Both the position numbers and the translations under genes were made by a program. The notes beneath the pieces are model-generated. The model was not told where the DNA came from. It was given only the letters and a program-made list of their open reading frames with translations, and searched no databases. This document shows positions 49,501 through 58,651 of a stretch of DNA of 64,000 bases, piece by piece (the stretch's first letter is position 1; each line of letters begins with the position of its first letter). The stretch is from Apostichopus japonicus (taxonomy: Eukaryota; Echinodermata; Holothuroidea; Aspidochirotida; Stichopodidae): assembly GCF_037975245.1 (NCBI RefSeq), contig NC_092575.1, positions 21,775,841 through 21,839,840 on the forward strand, given 5' to 3'.

Positions 49501-51081
49501 TGCTAAAGTGGCCGCTTATTTTACACAGTGAAATTGGTTTCCAAAACAGAGCTCACAATTTAAACTTGCTTCAAGTTCGCCAAGAGCTGTAAAAACTGAA
49601 CCTTTTTGAGCTTTTAGGAGAAACCTTTAGCCTGGTTATCGGGGTGATTATGGTAAGATCATTTTTATGTTTTACTATTGCAGACGTTCCTTTAACATTG
49701 CATGTATTATTATTTATTATTTTTTTTGTTACGGTTTATTTTAATTCCTTATTTACAGTATATGGGGGAAAACCCGTACTTCGATAATTATCAAGATCTC
49801 CCGTACGCCGACATACAGAAAACAGTACTCATAGGTTTATAGTAATGTGCAGCTCATTGTTATTTCCTTATTCGTCGCACGCACTCCCTGGAATGACGTC
49901 AACATTTCAGTTCAACATTACATAATTATTCGCAAGTTCAATGTCGATATTAGTTTTAAATTCAAAAGACTATGGTCGCGGTGTTAGACACCCGCTGATG
50001 TGACATCGTTATCATCTATAAGATAAACAGCTGTGTCGATCTCATCAATTCTCTTTGCAACGTGTTGTTATATATGCATACATGCACAGTATATTACGTA
50101 CAACAATTACCTTTAGACAGAATTATCATCATTCAATTAAGCAGCAAACTCGACATCAAAAAGAGAAAGAGCATTGCTAGGTGAGGGGGTGGGGGATAGG
50201 GTAGGGGCCAAGTGAGCGATGGGACAAGGTCATTTCAGCTCTCCGACTCCCCCAACAGTTGGGTTTGACCCCGTCAGTACTGTAGTCACTGAAGTTACAT
50301 ATAATCAACTGCAAACTATATACTCTCCACAAGAAAATCTTATCTGAACGGAGTATGCCTTCTTTAGGACCCCGTCTTGACAAAAGTGAGACTTCGTTAT
50401 CCCCCTTCATCCTTCAAAGAAAGTTGACAAATTATTATGGTCGTTCCTATGAGTGGGGAGAGGGGGACGCAGGAGCCTGATGTGCAATCTTTTTCATATA
50501 TGACATGACCTTGTTTTTTAATGAAAGTACCGTTGTTATTATCATATTGAATTTGATTATATCATTTCAACTTTTTGTGTATATATAGATATATAGTACT
50601 GCAAATTGAGATGGAACTCACCCGTTATTCCGCCTATTATCTCCGTAGAGTGTTGAGCCTTGGTTCGATTGTCAAATGGTAAAGTTGTGACAACTTTTGC
50701 CGCTGCCGGTTTTTCTTTAAGCCCTCCATATTCTTGCATCTCATTGCCTTTCATTAAAACTCTTCCTCGCCTATCCATATCTTCGACCTCAGCTTCTCTC
50801 TCGCTGAGTTTAACATCTCTTACCGCTACGTTAGCTAATTGTATGTCATTGTTACCTTCCATAAATTTATTGTTGTTATTGTTATTGACATCGTTGAGCC
50901 CATCTTCCAATCCGTTGCTAGGGATGTATACAAAAAGAATAATATAAAACGGAAGCGCGAAGGCTAATGCCATACCGAACAATCGAATTGGGCCTTTTCT
51001 TCCTCCTCCACAGAAGGACTTGTGAAAGATCCTAGCTAAGCAACCCAGGATACTTTGAGGCGGATCTTGACGAACTGGCAT
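20613..51081 (-). CDS. WSC domain-containing sulfotransferase (WSCD1/2-like), 8 coding exons
   Basis: Orthologue of vertebrate WSCD1/WSCD2, which are sialate O-sulfotransferases of the Golgi. Coding exons, in transcript order on -, are 51081-50622, 38576-38456, 31653-31448, 29384-29236, 28013-27836, 23507-23343, 21606-21403 and 20980-20613. They total 1851 nt, or 616 residues (human WSCD1 has 575). All junctions are GT..AG and in phase. Domain order is: cytoplasmic tail 1-32, signal anchor about 33-53 ([19 protein letters not shown]), an Asn- and charge-rich stalk to about 150, WSC domain 1 (about 155-250), WSC domain 2 (about 265-370) and sulfotransferase (about 385-600). The PAPS 5'-phosphosulfate loop is SFPGSGNTW (393-401). 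The 3'-phosphate site is [11 protein letters not shown] with Arg464 and Ser472. The product would be a type II membrane enzyme. Which sugar it sulfates is inferred from the family; WSCD1 and WSCD2 cannot be told apart here. Confidence 0.93.
21403..21606 (-). CDS. WSCD-like exon 7 (3'-phosphate binding site)
   Basis: Codes [20 protein letters not shown], a central strand, then [20 protein letters not shown] and HTGYASDRH. These correspond to human GFKGEKDHW, LIRNPYRSLVAEFNRK and HLGYAADR. Donor is ACAG|GTAGG, acceptor TTCGAAG. Confidence 0.93.
22387..22768. mobile_element. hAT-like MITE, family 2 copy A, with perfect 8-bp target duplication
   Basis: The element proper is 22395-22760 (366 bp). 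Left end is CAGTGGCGTAGGAAGG, right end CCGGTTCCTACGCCCTTG. It is flanked on both sides by GTGGCACA, an exact 8-bp duplication. Internally it has GGGAGGGGTCTAAGGGGAGG, a G-run, and AAATGAGATTTTTTTCTCATT (a short hairpin). It is shared with copies at 58268 and 59949. No coding capacity. Confidence 0.92.
23062..23165 (-). mobile_element. Retroelement fragment with hammerhead-like motif (copy 1)
   Basis: On the - strand the segment contains GAAGAAGATCCTGCTAGGATC followed by GAAACGTC: a short GATCCT/AGGATC hairpin followed by GAAAC, the layout of a hammerhead ribozyme stem II and core. A neighbouring 43-bp module (CACAGGCTCTCTAGTGGACC and CAGTTTGCTAAC) recurs inverted at about 35750-35794. Penelope-like elements are known to carry hammerhead motifs in their terminal repeats; the assignment here is inference. 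Confidence 0.5.
23343..23507 (-). CDS. WSCD-like exon 6 (PAPS 5'-phosphosulfate loop)
   Basis: Opens DERCLEM (Asp split with exon 5) and reaches [19 protein letters not shown], the P-loop-like PAPS site, then [18 protein letters not shown]. It is nearly identical in pattern to the human [20 protein letters not shown]. Donor AAAG|GTAAG. Confidence 0.95.
24695..24945. mobile_element. Possible small non-autonomous element
   Basis: Ends GGTTAATC (24695-24702) and GATTAACC (24938-24945) are exact inverted repeats. Inside each end a near-identical phrase TGTGAGTAACGCACG appears in direct orientation. The middle has CGGGCTCCGCTACGCTCCGC and a GCATTAAT-type palindromic patch. Target duplication is unclear, so this is a candidate only. 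Confidence 0.45.
25624..25758 (-). pseudogene. 3' end of a non-LTR retrotransposon pol (5'-truncated LINE)
   Basis: The - strand reads an open frame ending [20 protein letters not shown], then a stop at 25626-25624. An A.DR..WR.L. motif right before the stop is the usual C-terminus of LINE endonuclease/reverse-transcriptase polyproteins. The tail after the stop is TAC/TAT-rich. No reverse transcriptase core is present, so it is a dead truncated insertion. Confidence 0.6.
27465..27766. repeat. (AT)n microsatellite, about 300 bp
   Basis: Long TA run with regular TATGTATA and TATAAATA interruptions. All long frames here (IYIYIY) are repeat translation. It ends only about 70 bp from the donor of WSCD-like exon 5. 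Confidence 0.97.
27836..28013 (-). CDS. WSCD-like exon 5 (second half of WSC domain 2)
   Basis: Codes [16 protein letters not shown], then a loop and [20 protein letters not shown] and IYQTSHQ. This is the C-terminal half of a WSC domain (GKECHCG, CPGDxxxxCGG-type motif). Acceptor CTATTATAG, donor CAAG|GTATG. Confidence 0.93.
29236..29384 (-). CDS. WSCD-like exon 4 (first half of WSC domain 2)
   Basis: Codes [18 protein letters not shown], a variable linker, and [13 protein letters not shown]. The MTxxxCxxxC pattern is WSC-like. The usual YxGCY opening is replaced by GYDFRAC, so this half is more divergent than domain 1. Donor GAG|GTAAGT, acceptor ATTCTCAG. Confidence 0.9.
29518..29813 (+). 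pseudogene. Coding-like remnant with one in-frame TGA, unidentified
   Basis: On + the frame is open from about 29418 to a TGA at 29700-29702, and continues in the same frame to a TAA at 29811-29813. Residues look protein-like on both sides of the TGA ([20 protein letters not shown] before it, [19 protein letters not shown] after it). I do not recognise the source. It is intronic to, and antisense to, the WSCD-like gene. It may be a decayed mobile-element or virus-derived frame, or chance. Confidence 0.35.
31448..31653 (-). CDS. WSCD-like exon 3 (second half of WSC domain 1)
   Basis: Codes [18 protein letters not shown], then [20 protein letters not shown] and VYQIS, a textbook WSC C-terminal half (FAGLE..xECYC, C..xCSGN..QxCGG). 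Acceptor TTCGGTAG, donor AACC|GTGAGT. Confidence 0.95.
33729..33756. repeat. Perfect 12-bp hairpin
   Basis: CAGGGAGTTGTT and AACAACTCCCTG are exact inverted repeats around a 4-base loop AAAG. No known role. Confidence 0.9.
34581..34730. repeat. Large AT-rich palindrome
   Basis: CATAATAACGATTTTCATTT on the left is matched by its exact reverse complement on the right (about 34677-34701), around an AT run. The match continues outward through ATAC/GTAT-containing sequence. Arms are at least about 60 bp. A second, smaller palindrome with ATTAGTTGAC arms lies at 34482-34522. Confidence 0.9.
34866..35604. mobile_element. Nested inverted-repeat block with hammerhead-like motifs
   Basis: An exact 34-bp inverted repeat (34933-34966 versus 35569-35602, containing AACGTTATCCTATACGTTGG) encloses an AT run. 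Inside it is a second, roughly 40-bp inverted repeat (35030-35069 versus 35155-35193, containing AATAATAAAGATGTTAA). Hammerhead-like phrases lie on - at about 34871-34912 (CTGAAGAAGAGC..GCTCGAAAGCTC) and on + at about 35095-35134 (CATCCATCCGAAACGTC). This is best read as fragments of a retroelement that inserted in opposed orientations. Confidence 0.55.
34966..35018. repeat. (AT)n microsatellite
   Basis: Pure TA run inside the inverted-repeat block. Confidence 0.97.
35745..35860. mobile_element. Retroelement fragment with hammerhead-like motif (copy 2)
   Basis: GGCCTGACGTTTGGATTTTA and CAGGATCTTCTTCAGAGG correspond to the segment at 23062, in the same orientation. The adjoining module (TTAGCAAACTGCTTATCCAC and AGAGCCTGTGTAAGAGAA) is the reverse complement of the module at 23120-23162. 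The GAAAC core is mutated here to CCAAAC on the - strand, so this copy is degenerate. Confidence 0.55.
37418..37480. repeat. (AT)n microsatellite
   Basis: Uninterrupted AT run. A shorter ATATAAAT-type run lies at about 37110-37155. Confidence 0.97.
38456..38576 (-). CDS. WSCD-like exon 2 (first half of WSC domain 1)
   Basis: Codes [19 protein letters not shown] and [18 protein letters not shown], the canonical WSC opening (YxGCYxD, then MTxExCxxxC). Acceptor is ATTTTACAG, donor TTAAA|GTAAG. Phases join exon 1 (phase 1) and exon 3 (phase 2) exactly. It is flanked by long introns of 12.0 and 6.8 kb. Confidence 0.94.
39074..39790. repeat. Minisatellite, about 85-95 bp unit, about 8 copies
   Basis: Units carry TACTGTCCTTCTCACATGAT, GCTTCAAAGCTCTCGTACTG, ACAGTATGAACAGTTCCTA and CTAATACCGCTCC. 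Copies vary by indel of a CTGATTCTAATG stretch, and one has a duplicated CATG. After a G-run at about 39800-39812, a truncated copy appears inverted (39835-39864, TGTCAGTACGAGTACTTTGA). Confidence 0.93.
40437..40515. repeat. (AT)n microsatellite
   Basis: Pure AT run preceded by AAATAAATA units. Confidence 0.97.
41799..43147. mobile_element. 1.35-kb non-autonomous DNA transposon-like element
   Basis: The ends CAGGGGCGTATCCAGG and CCTGGATACGCCCCTG are perfect 16-bp inverted repeats. Both ends are followed inward by CCAATAGGGGGGG-type sequence (on the right, GGCCAATAGGGGGGGCGC). TTCCC directly abuts both ends, which may be a short target duplication. An internal patch at 41990-42060 (CTATCTAAGCGTAGCGCCACC and GTTGGCGCGAAGCGTACAAG) matches the core of the family-1 MITEs. 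It is too short for a transposase and I see no transposase motif. A C-rich run and hairpin-like CATGGGGGGATATATCCCCC lie at about 42743. Confidence 0.8.
44769..44805. repeat. (CCCT)n simple repeat
   Basis: About eight CCCT units with one slip. Confidence 0.95.
45695..46055. mobile_element. hAT-like MITE, family 1 copy 2
   Basis: This 361-bp element has ends CAGTGGCGGAGCTAGGGG and GACGCTCCGCCACTG. It is clearly homologous throughout to the element at 14797 (TATCTAAGCGGAGCGCCACC, TAATTTGCAGATAAAC, GTCAATAATCGCGAATA). Only TAGG is shared at both flanks, so the target duplication is not clear here. Small deletions relative to copy 1 account for the length difference. Confidence 0.9.
46927..47862. 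repeat. 12-bp satellite (AGTCAAGACTAC)n
   Basis: Dozens of copies of AGTCAAGACTAC, with an A/G variant (CTACAG or CTGCAG), are bordered by less regular copies with ATTCAAGACTAC. AGTC and GACT are reverse complements, so each unit is itself a small inverted repeat. On the - strand it translates as a TVVL repeat with no stops, which I regard as incidental. Confidence 0.97.
50622..51081 (-). CDS. WSCD-like exon 1 (tail, signal anchor, stalk)
   Basis: Coding starts at ATG 51081-51079 ([13 protein letters not shown]). A GTG-led in-frame extension to 51114 exists but is not a likely start. The basic tail GGGRKGPIR precedes the hydrophobic anchor at residues 33-53. The stalk holds an Asn run ([10 protein letters not shown]), acidic/basic stretches and N-glycosylation sequons such as DNRT. 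The donor is ACGG|GTGAGT at 50622/50621. Just upstream, TTCTACCCTAG on the - strand (about 51164-51174) could be an acceptor joining a 5' untranslated exon. Confidence 0.88.
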
Positions 51082-51475
51082 ATTAGTCTTCGAAATCCCA
51101 CTAAAGTATACCACTCTTGTTCAATATCAGATCTTACTTGATTCATTCCAAATAGGACCAAACTAGGGTAGAATCTGCGTGAAAAAAAAGAGAGTATACA
51201 TAACACCGTTGGAGAAAAATATCTTCATATGAATTATGTATGTAGGCCTATATCAAACCAGTGAATAAAATTTAATAAAAAGGGTAAAAAAAGACATATT
51301 TTAACCATACCTTTTTTAATTATTCATTGTTTTTAAATGTGTCCTTACTCAACACTAAGATGGGAGTTTTCCCCGTCAGTAATACACTCCAGTACACGTT
51401 CGAGTCCAATAATATTTAGAACGCACAGTGAGTTGATTTATTAATACAGTATAACAGCTTTGACAAGCTACAAAA

Positions 51476-51476
<1 letters not shown>

Positions 51477-51508
<32 letters not shown>
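51477..51508. repeat. (AAT)n microsatellite
   Basis: About ten AAT/TAA units in a row. Confidence 0.97.
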
Positions 51509-53908
51509 CAAAATATATTCTACTTGTGAAAAAGTTGCTTTTGTTTGTTTGTATATCAAAACTTCTCATTGCCATTCGTTGTCCTTTAATTAACCATGTG
51601 ATTCATATATGCAACTTGGTTTTAAATAATTGAGTAACTTTCTCTGTATTTTTGTTGCCATATTCAACGTTCATGTAATGTTAAGATATTGGCAACTATA
51701 TTGGCATAAACATATTACTTTAGCTGTCAACAAGTTTATCCTGTATAAAACCGAAAGGAATATAGTGAATTCAAATAATCGATTATTTTAAAGTTTTGCA
51801 ATCATTCTTGTTAGCAATAAGTTTATGTTTTTACTCATAAACGAAAACGGGGTGGGCGGTGTTTCAGTACCTGAATGGGACATAGCTTCGGATGGACCAG
51901 CCTGTTAGGAAGTAGGTCGTGAACTGAACTTTTCGGCGTTCAGTATACTAAATGTTATAACATCTATTGAACTTAACTACAGGAAACCACAAAACCAACA
52001 ACTCCAATATTTTAAATGGTTAAATATATATGTAGTCCATTGTATGCCTCGCTGCACTTTTTCAAATGAAAAGGGGAGAAACGGTAACACAACTGACTCA
52101 TATGTACGTAAATACCGTTCAAACTGTTAACCGCAAATGTTTGTCTAGATTGCATTCTCCTTGAGTATATGACTGTACAATCTGTTCATACAAAAGATAG
52201 TTGGATTACGTATTGTATAGTACTATAGCGCACTTGTTACTTACTTACTACTACGTACTTGTCGTACATCAGCGACCAGTTAATTTCAAGCTTAAAGTTA
52301 TGTACGACTGCCTGCAAGGGAGGGGAATTCTTACAACTCCTCTCTTACTCTTTTATAGATCAATCCTCCAACCCTCCAGCACCTCCCTCTCTTTTCTGTA
52401 CTGTCCGTTGTCGAAGGAACCTTTCACATGACCTTCTCATTTTTTTTCTTATATTTTGTGCCTCAAAAAAGGCTTTTATTTACACTTTTTTTCTCTCGTG
52501 ATCTGCGAGTAAAAACAAAACTCACAAAAGCATACATTATGCAAAAACCAAAATACATACAACAATAAATAAAAAAATAAAAAATACATACATGACCTTG
52601 TTATTTATATTATATTACATTGCATTATGGGAAATTACAAGTCATTCAATCAAAAACTTAAGTATCATTGTTAAAATATGCCTCTAGAACATTCCATTTG
52701 CCAATCAATTTAACCATGTTGCCATTATTTACTGCAATCTCTCTTTTCTAACTTATAGTGAAATTTTATCCTCTAATCTCGATGTAGCTTTAGTCGCAAA
52801 TTATTTCGCTAACGTTGCCTCTTTCGCCTTTGTCGTTTTAACCTACACACGGTATTTGAATTACCTCTTGGCATAAATCCATCTTAATGGACTCGGGCAT
52901 ATCTATATAGATGTGACCAATACGATGGCTTCATTCATATCAACAAGGATATGAAAGTGACGATGGATACAATTAGACATAAATTAAATACCATCATTAA
53001 GTTTAATTTAAACCCCTATAGTATAAAAGGAGCTATTCTTCTTTCTTTGTAGATAAATCGAAGTGTCCGAATTGTATTTATAATACTCTAGTTTTAGTAT
53101 TTTGGCTATGGCAGATATAGCAGTACTTTATATTCCCGTGAGAGGTAATTAACATAATTAATAAATTAATAAATAAATTTTCGTTAAAAATACAACCAAA
53201 CTTGAAATATCCTTTTATTGATTATAGTTTCCATATAGGTAATTTCCATAGCTTTATATTTGAGCTGAATGTACTGGCGTCGAGTCCTTGAAATGGATTG
53301 ATGTCCTTGGTGTTCGTAAAACTGGAGAAATGAAGGTAGTTTATAAGTATATGCATGCTTGAATGCAGGTATTTGCTTGAATGCAGGCATATATGTATAT
53401 GCTTGAATGATGGTATATAAGTATCCGTCCTTGCTGATAAAGTGTAAATTTATGTCATTCCCAAATTTATTTTCCATTGGAATTATTGACGTCAAGGCAC
53501 GAATTTGTTTGTCTATGAACGACCATTAAATGTCTGTTTGTTTGAAAAGGAGCAAATTACTAGTCATTGGACAATGACCTATTCACGTATACAGCACGTT
53601 CTCACCTATACACTAGATAATCTAGCCTTTGAAGAAGAAAATCTAGGAAGAGTAAAAAATTACCGACGAAACTCAAATGTAATTAAAAGCAGATTCTGCA
53701 AAGACTGGTCTGCGAAGTTTCTGCGATTTTACAATCTTTCTTCAAATACGGTAACTTTGAGAACCTGGGTTATTTTTTTAGGGGACCACTCCTGTTTTCT
53801 GAATATAGCAAACAATTGTTGACTGTTATTTTCTGTTCCCCTGTAACTGAAGGTATACGTTCTACTGCGTGATACTCAACGTTGACTTTTGCTGCGTGTA
53901 AAAATGTA

Positions 53909-53921
53909 TATATATTTATAT

Positions 53922-53952
<31 letters not shown>

Positions 53953-54023
53953 GGGATATATATTTATATATATGGGATATATATTTATGTATATATATAT
54001 TTATATATTTATGTATATATATA

Positions 54024-54095
<72 letters not shown>
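53909..54095. repeat. (AT)n microsatellite with GGGATATAT units
   Basis: TA runs interrupted three times by TATGGGATATAT and by TTTATGTATA, ending in a long pure TA run. Confidence 0.97.
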
Positions 54096-54096
<1 letters not shown>

Positions 54097-55644
54097 CCCG
54101 TACTTTGTTTAATTTTGTAACTCATCGTTTATAACTGCACATTTTCAGAACGATTACGTACAACATGAAAACTTAAATGTAACATTTCTTTGTTTAAATT
54201 AGTTAGAGATACATTTAATCGATGACATAAATTAAAGATATCTTTAGTTTAGAGATATGTTTTAATTATACGGTTAAATATTACGGTTAAAGATATTTTA
54301 TTCCGTTTAAACCGTATTGTGGAAGGACTCGAAGTTATATCTCGAATTCCTATTAGAAATATAATATGTATATAACTAACTATCTGTAATTCGATTTAAA
54401 TGTAAATCTTTATTTCGATATTGTTTCTCTCAATAGGAACAACAGATACTATATATCTCTATAGAATTAAAGATATCGCAAACTTAAAAAAAATCTGGTG
54501 AACCAAAAGCATTTCGGGCATAGCGGATAACTTAATATGTTGAAGATGTTATAAATCATTATTACACTCTATTCATGACTGTAACGTTAATGGCCTATTC
54601 TATCTCAATCAAGGTAAACAAGGACTATGATATAATACATATGTGTAAGCCTATTAATTCTTCTATGGTAGTGGGGTAGAGATGTTTATGGTAATATTTG
54701 TGGATGCATTTCACTTAGTTCTTGTTTTTGTAGTTCGCTTCATCATGGACAACCTGAAATCAGAAGCAAAACCAGCACACTTTTCATCACTGTAAATATC
54801 TATTACAAATAACCTATAACTTAAAAGAAGCTCAAGCACCCTGAACGTTATCACGCAACTATTTAACCTTACTAACGAAGTTTATTAACCAACATCAGAC
54901 ACTACACGATGATTCATTTTAATGGTCATGGCTTGGTCATCGTAGTAGCCTATACATATAGCGGATTTCTAACACTGCTACTGCTGTTAAATATATATAA
55001 AATACATATAAACAAAGGAAGTAATATATATATATTGTGTGTTTCCAACCCGTTCACACGTTGAATACCAACCGATGCCATCGGTTCCTTATTTGCATTT
55101 GATCCCCGAGTTCGTTAAAGCAAGAAGTCGGCAGGTTTAGACTGTATCATACATATTAAGCTAATAAGGTGAAGCATACATCTCACACAGCCGTCTTACA
55201 CGTTGTTAGATAGATACATTGCTTGAAAATGCAAACTATCCGTAGCTAGTACGAATAAAAGTCACTTGATTATTCAATATACAATCTATTTAGCTATATT
55301 ATACACGTTATGTGGATACTTACCAACGACGGATATTTCAAGGCTTTTGTAGACAAAGCATGTACCGAGAGGTACGAATCCCACAGGGTAGCAAACGTAT
55401 TGGAATTAGGCTTATAATCTCTTCAGTATAGAGACATACCAGTAACATCACACTCTTTCAGATTCAGGCTGCGGATGGTGTCATTCCTATATACAGTAGT
55501 TCACTACCTCCTCGTTATAACCCTTGGACTTTCTGAAGGCGAGCTTTCTGATCTGATTTGCAAACCCAAGAGTATAAAAGTACAAACATAAGAGATAAAG
55601 TAAACAGGATCGTATATGAGTGTGTGTGAACCTAAAAGCTTACG

Positions 55645-55895
55645 AATTAGAGCGTAGGTCTTCGTTCAAATCTGCAGTTCATACAATTGCTATGGCACAC
55701 ACCGTGATTCTGCTCCACAACAAACAACTTGTACGCTGCTAGTCGCTGTGGATTCCGTTTCCTCGGATTTAAAAGTTCGCAGTCACGCTCAAGAGGCTTC
55801 CAGAGAATGAGAATACTCAATGTAAAGAATAAACGCTTTACAGAAACCCAGTCGACCATACAATGAAGAACCGTATCAACGATAACGGCGTCCAA
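55645..55895 (-). other. Candidate non-coding first exon, weak
   Basis: The stretch is less AT-rich and free of simple repeats. On the - strand it ends at TAATTC|GTAAGC, a good donor. It carries an open frame with several cysteines but no recognisable domain. It could be a 5' exon of the WSCD-like gene 4.6 kb downstream. Nothing in the sequence proves transcription. Confidence 0.2.
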
Positions 55896-58259
55896 ACGCT
55901 AACAATACATTGCATACATTGCGCTATTGTATATTTCAATACTAAAAGCGCTCAATCTTTTCAGCACAATTCCTGCCAGTGCACGAACCTTTTCGACGTA
56001 GCGATATTAAAAAAAGAGAGACATTTTTTGGCAGCAGTCATGAAACGAACACCGTAGACCTGCTACGATCGCTTATAATAAGCTGATGTGGAGGAGGAGT
56101 AGGAAGAGACGACGGCAACGCTCGCTGTTAACTTTCAACCATGATTGGAGAACCTTGCATTAATTATAAAGCGCGAAATTGTTCAGATCGATCGTAGACG
56201 GACGTATAGTTTACCGTTTTGAATATAGACATTTACAGACGCGGAAAGCTAATTTATAAAACTCACGTAGTCTGCGGGAGTTTTTCGAGTTTCACTATTA
56301 TTATAAGTATTATTATGATGATGATTTCACTGTGTTAAATTGTAATTATTGTTATTGTCGGATTTAGTATAATGGTAATATTTGAAATGGTCAGGGATGT
56401 ATAATTAGAGGGCATAATGTCAAATTTGAAAATGTCTAGCTAGAGCTTCAGACAAATATCAATCAAAATTGACAGGCATTGCCACTTTCCACAACGGCAC
56501 TGGAGTGTATACACATACTTCAAAACTAAGAAAAAAGAAGTTGTTACATAACATCTTTTTAACGTTTGTGGTAATCATGTCCCGACAGATGATCAAAGTC
56601 TTAAAAAATGTGTGTCAAGATTCCAAGCTAATTTATGATAATATTAGCACTGTCACACTTTCAGAAGCACGTAATAAATTATGACATAACTTATTTCTCG
56701 TATTCATTTAATATACGTATTCATTGAGGTAGTGTTGGGGAGATATTCGTACCAGTTACAAAATCTTTACAAAGTTTCTTCATACCAAAATTACCCCATA
56801 GTAAAATATTAATGAATTTGGAGAGAGGTAAATATTGTTATAAAAGCGACCAGCTGATTTTGCTTTACACTGATATACACTTGAATATATCGCAATAACG
56901 TTAAAGAGGAAGATTAAATGACTGTGAACTGTTAACATTCTTATAGTCCAAATGAAAGACACAAAGCGATAAAACATATGTTCGGTTCTCCCTTAAACAA
57001 GAAAGAAGTATTCCGGCGATAAGTATATGCTAGATGAAATGTGATATAGCTAATATGTTTTGTCCACGGGCTTGAAAATCGGATTTACCCTAATACAGCT
57101 AAAAATATTCCTCTGATGAATACCAGACACACGAAGTTGATATCTTCGGAAGGGCCTAGATACTGAACTTATATCACCTTCAGACCATGCTGAGCTTACT
57201 GAAATCCAAACCATGTATCCATTTCCAAAACGGCATGTTAAACTAACAACCATCCTATATTCGTACTTTCATTAAGAGACATTCCAATCAACCAGAAATA
57301 TTTCTGTCACTTACCTGCGCTAAAAAAAGTATTTAAAACTTTTAGTAGTCCATTCCCGTATTCAACGAGTTCCATCTATCAATCCATCTATCAAAATAAG
57401 GTTGAAAGTATAATCGAATTGCTATAAATTATGTAATCATATTAACTGGATATATGAAGCTTTATGAACAAAGATATGGTTAAATAGGAAGTTTGTGTCG
57501 CTTGTTCGAACCCTGTTCTAGTTCTTGACAGAAATGTATATTTTGCTCAATCCTTTTTGTTTTTAATTCGCGTGGAAGTAAATATTTTATCGTAGGCCTA
57601 GCCTTTAGGCGCAATTTATTTGCAATGACTTGATTAGCGGATGCTAGGCTAGAGGATATGTAGGTGCCGATTGTCTGTGAAATTCGTTGAATTTTCATCT
57701 AACTGCACGTGTCCCTAGACAGTATTATCTCCAAATGATAAAGCCTAAAGTAATGTCAGAGAATAAATTTTGGGTGCTGGGCAACGTTATGTTTTGTCTA
57801 CGTGGAGTCATTCCCCATGATACAATACTTTTAAGTTCACAGCCTTAAACCAGAAAACGTTAGATAAGGCATTTGAGTAAAATTACAAAGAAATTTGCAC
57901 AACTTTACCCCAACGGTCCTAGTTACTCGAGTTACCGATCTCTTGTTATGTCAAACTTCCTTTGAATCGAGAAGAAAAGTGCAGATTCTTGAAACACGAG
58001 CAAAATACAAAATGCTCATAACAGTTCCTGAAATTTCGTTCAAACTTTACGAGAGGAATTGCAGCTCGATTAATGTCAGATTTGCAGGGGCTAAAATGTG
58101 CAGGCCTATAGCCTAAGTGTACATCCCGGTCAATATTACAAGTGAGCATCAAGAGTCCCTTGGAAAGGGAATATACTAAATACAACATAGTACACATGAC
58201 CAGCTCTACATGACTAACATCTACAGAGATCTCAAGATTGGCGAACCATTTACTATGTA
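55896..58259. other. No gene seen
   Basis: AT-rich sequence without recognised exons or large repeats. A GGAGGAGGAG/GACGACGG purine-rich patch lies near 56090-56120. Confidence 0.35.
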
Positions 58260-58651
58260 ATGTTTACCAGTGGCGTAGGAAGGTACTTTTGAGTGGGGGG
58301 GCTGAAAACTGATGGCCGGCCTGGGGGAGGGGTCTAAGGGGAGGGGGTGACCCCCTCCCATTTGGAATTTTTTGCATTTCCAGGTGGCCTCAGATGCAAT
58401 TTGGTGCAATATAGCACACTTCAACACCCACTCCATTTTGTAAACTTAATTTTGTATTTTCACCTGGCCTAAGATGCAATTTGGTGCTCCAAATGAGATT
58501 TTTTTCTCATTTGGAAATGAAAAAGGGGTTTTCTGACTTGCTAACCGGGGGGGGGGGGGCGGAATGATACTTCCGCCCCTCCACATTTTTCACTGGGGGG
58601 GGGGGGCTGTCGCCCCCCCAGCCCCCCGGTTCCTACGCCCTTGATGTTTAC
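58260..58651. mobile_element. hAT-like MITE, family 2 copy B, with perfect 8-bp target duplication
   Basis: The element proper is 58268-58643 (376 bp). It has the same ends as copy A (CAGTGGCGTAGGAAGG and GGTTCCTACGCCCTTG) and homologous interior. It is flanked on both sides by ATGTTTAC, an exact 8-bp duplication. G and C homopolymers differ in length from copy A. Confidence 0.93.

Larger units (their letters stand above)
38577..50621. other. WSCD-like intron 1 (about 12 kb)
   Basis: No exon of another gene is seen. It holds the 39.1-39.8 kb minisatellite, a possible family-2 MITE scrap at about 41195-41225 (GAGGAGGGGTCTAAGGCGAG), a 1.35-kb transposon-like element (41799-43147), a CCCT run (about 44769-44805), a family-1 MITE (45695-46055), a 12-bp satellite (46927-47862) and many G or C homopolymer tracts. 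It also has a 9-bp-arm palindrome at about 49053-49071 (CCAACGTTAATAACGTTGG). Confidence 0.6.
51175..55620. other. Upstream region of the WSCD-like gene, repeats only
   Basis: No gene recognised. It holds an AAT trinucleotide run (51477-51508) and an AT microsatellite (53909-54095). Most likely it is a 5' intron or promoter-distal sequence of the WSCD-like gene. Confidence 0.4.

Noticed and set aside
50660-50947. 95-codon + strand Ser/Leu-rich frame
   Set aside because: Antisense shadow of WSCD-like exon 1.
51082-51114. N-terminal extension of the WSCD-like protein starting VVYFSGISKTN
   Set aside because: It starts at GTG, not ATG; the first good ATG in frame is at 51081.
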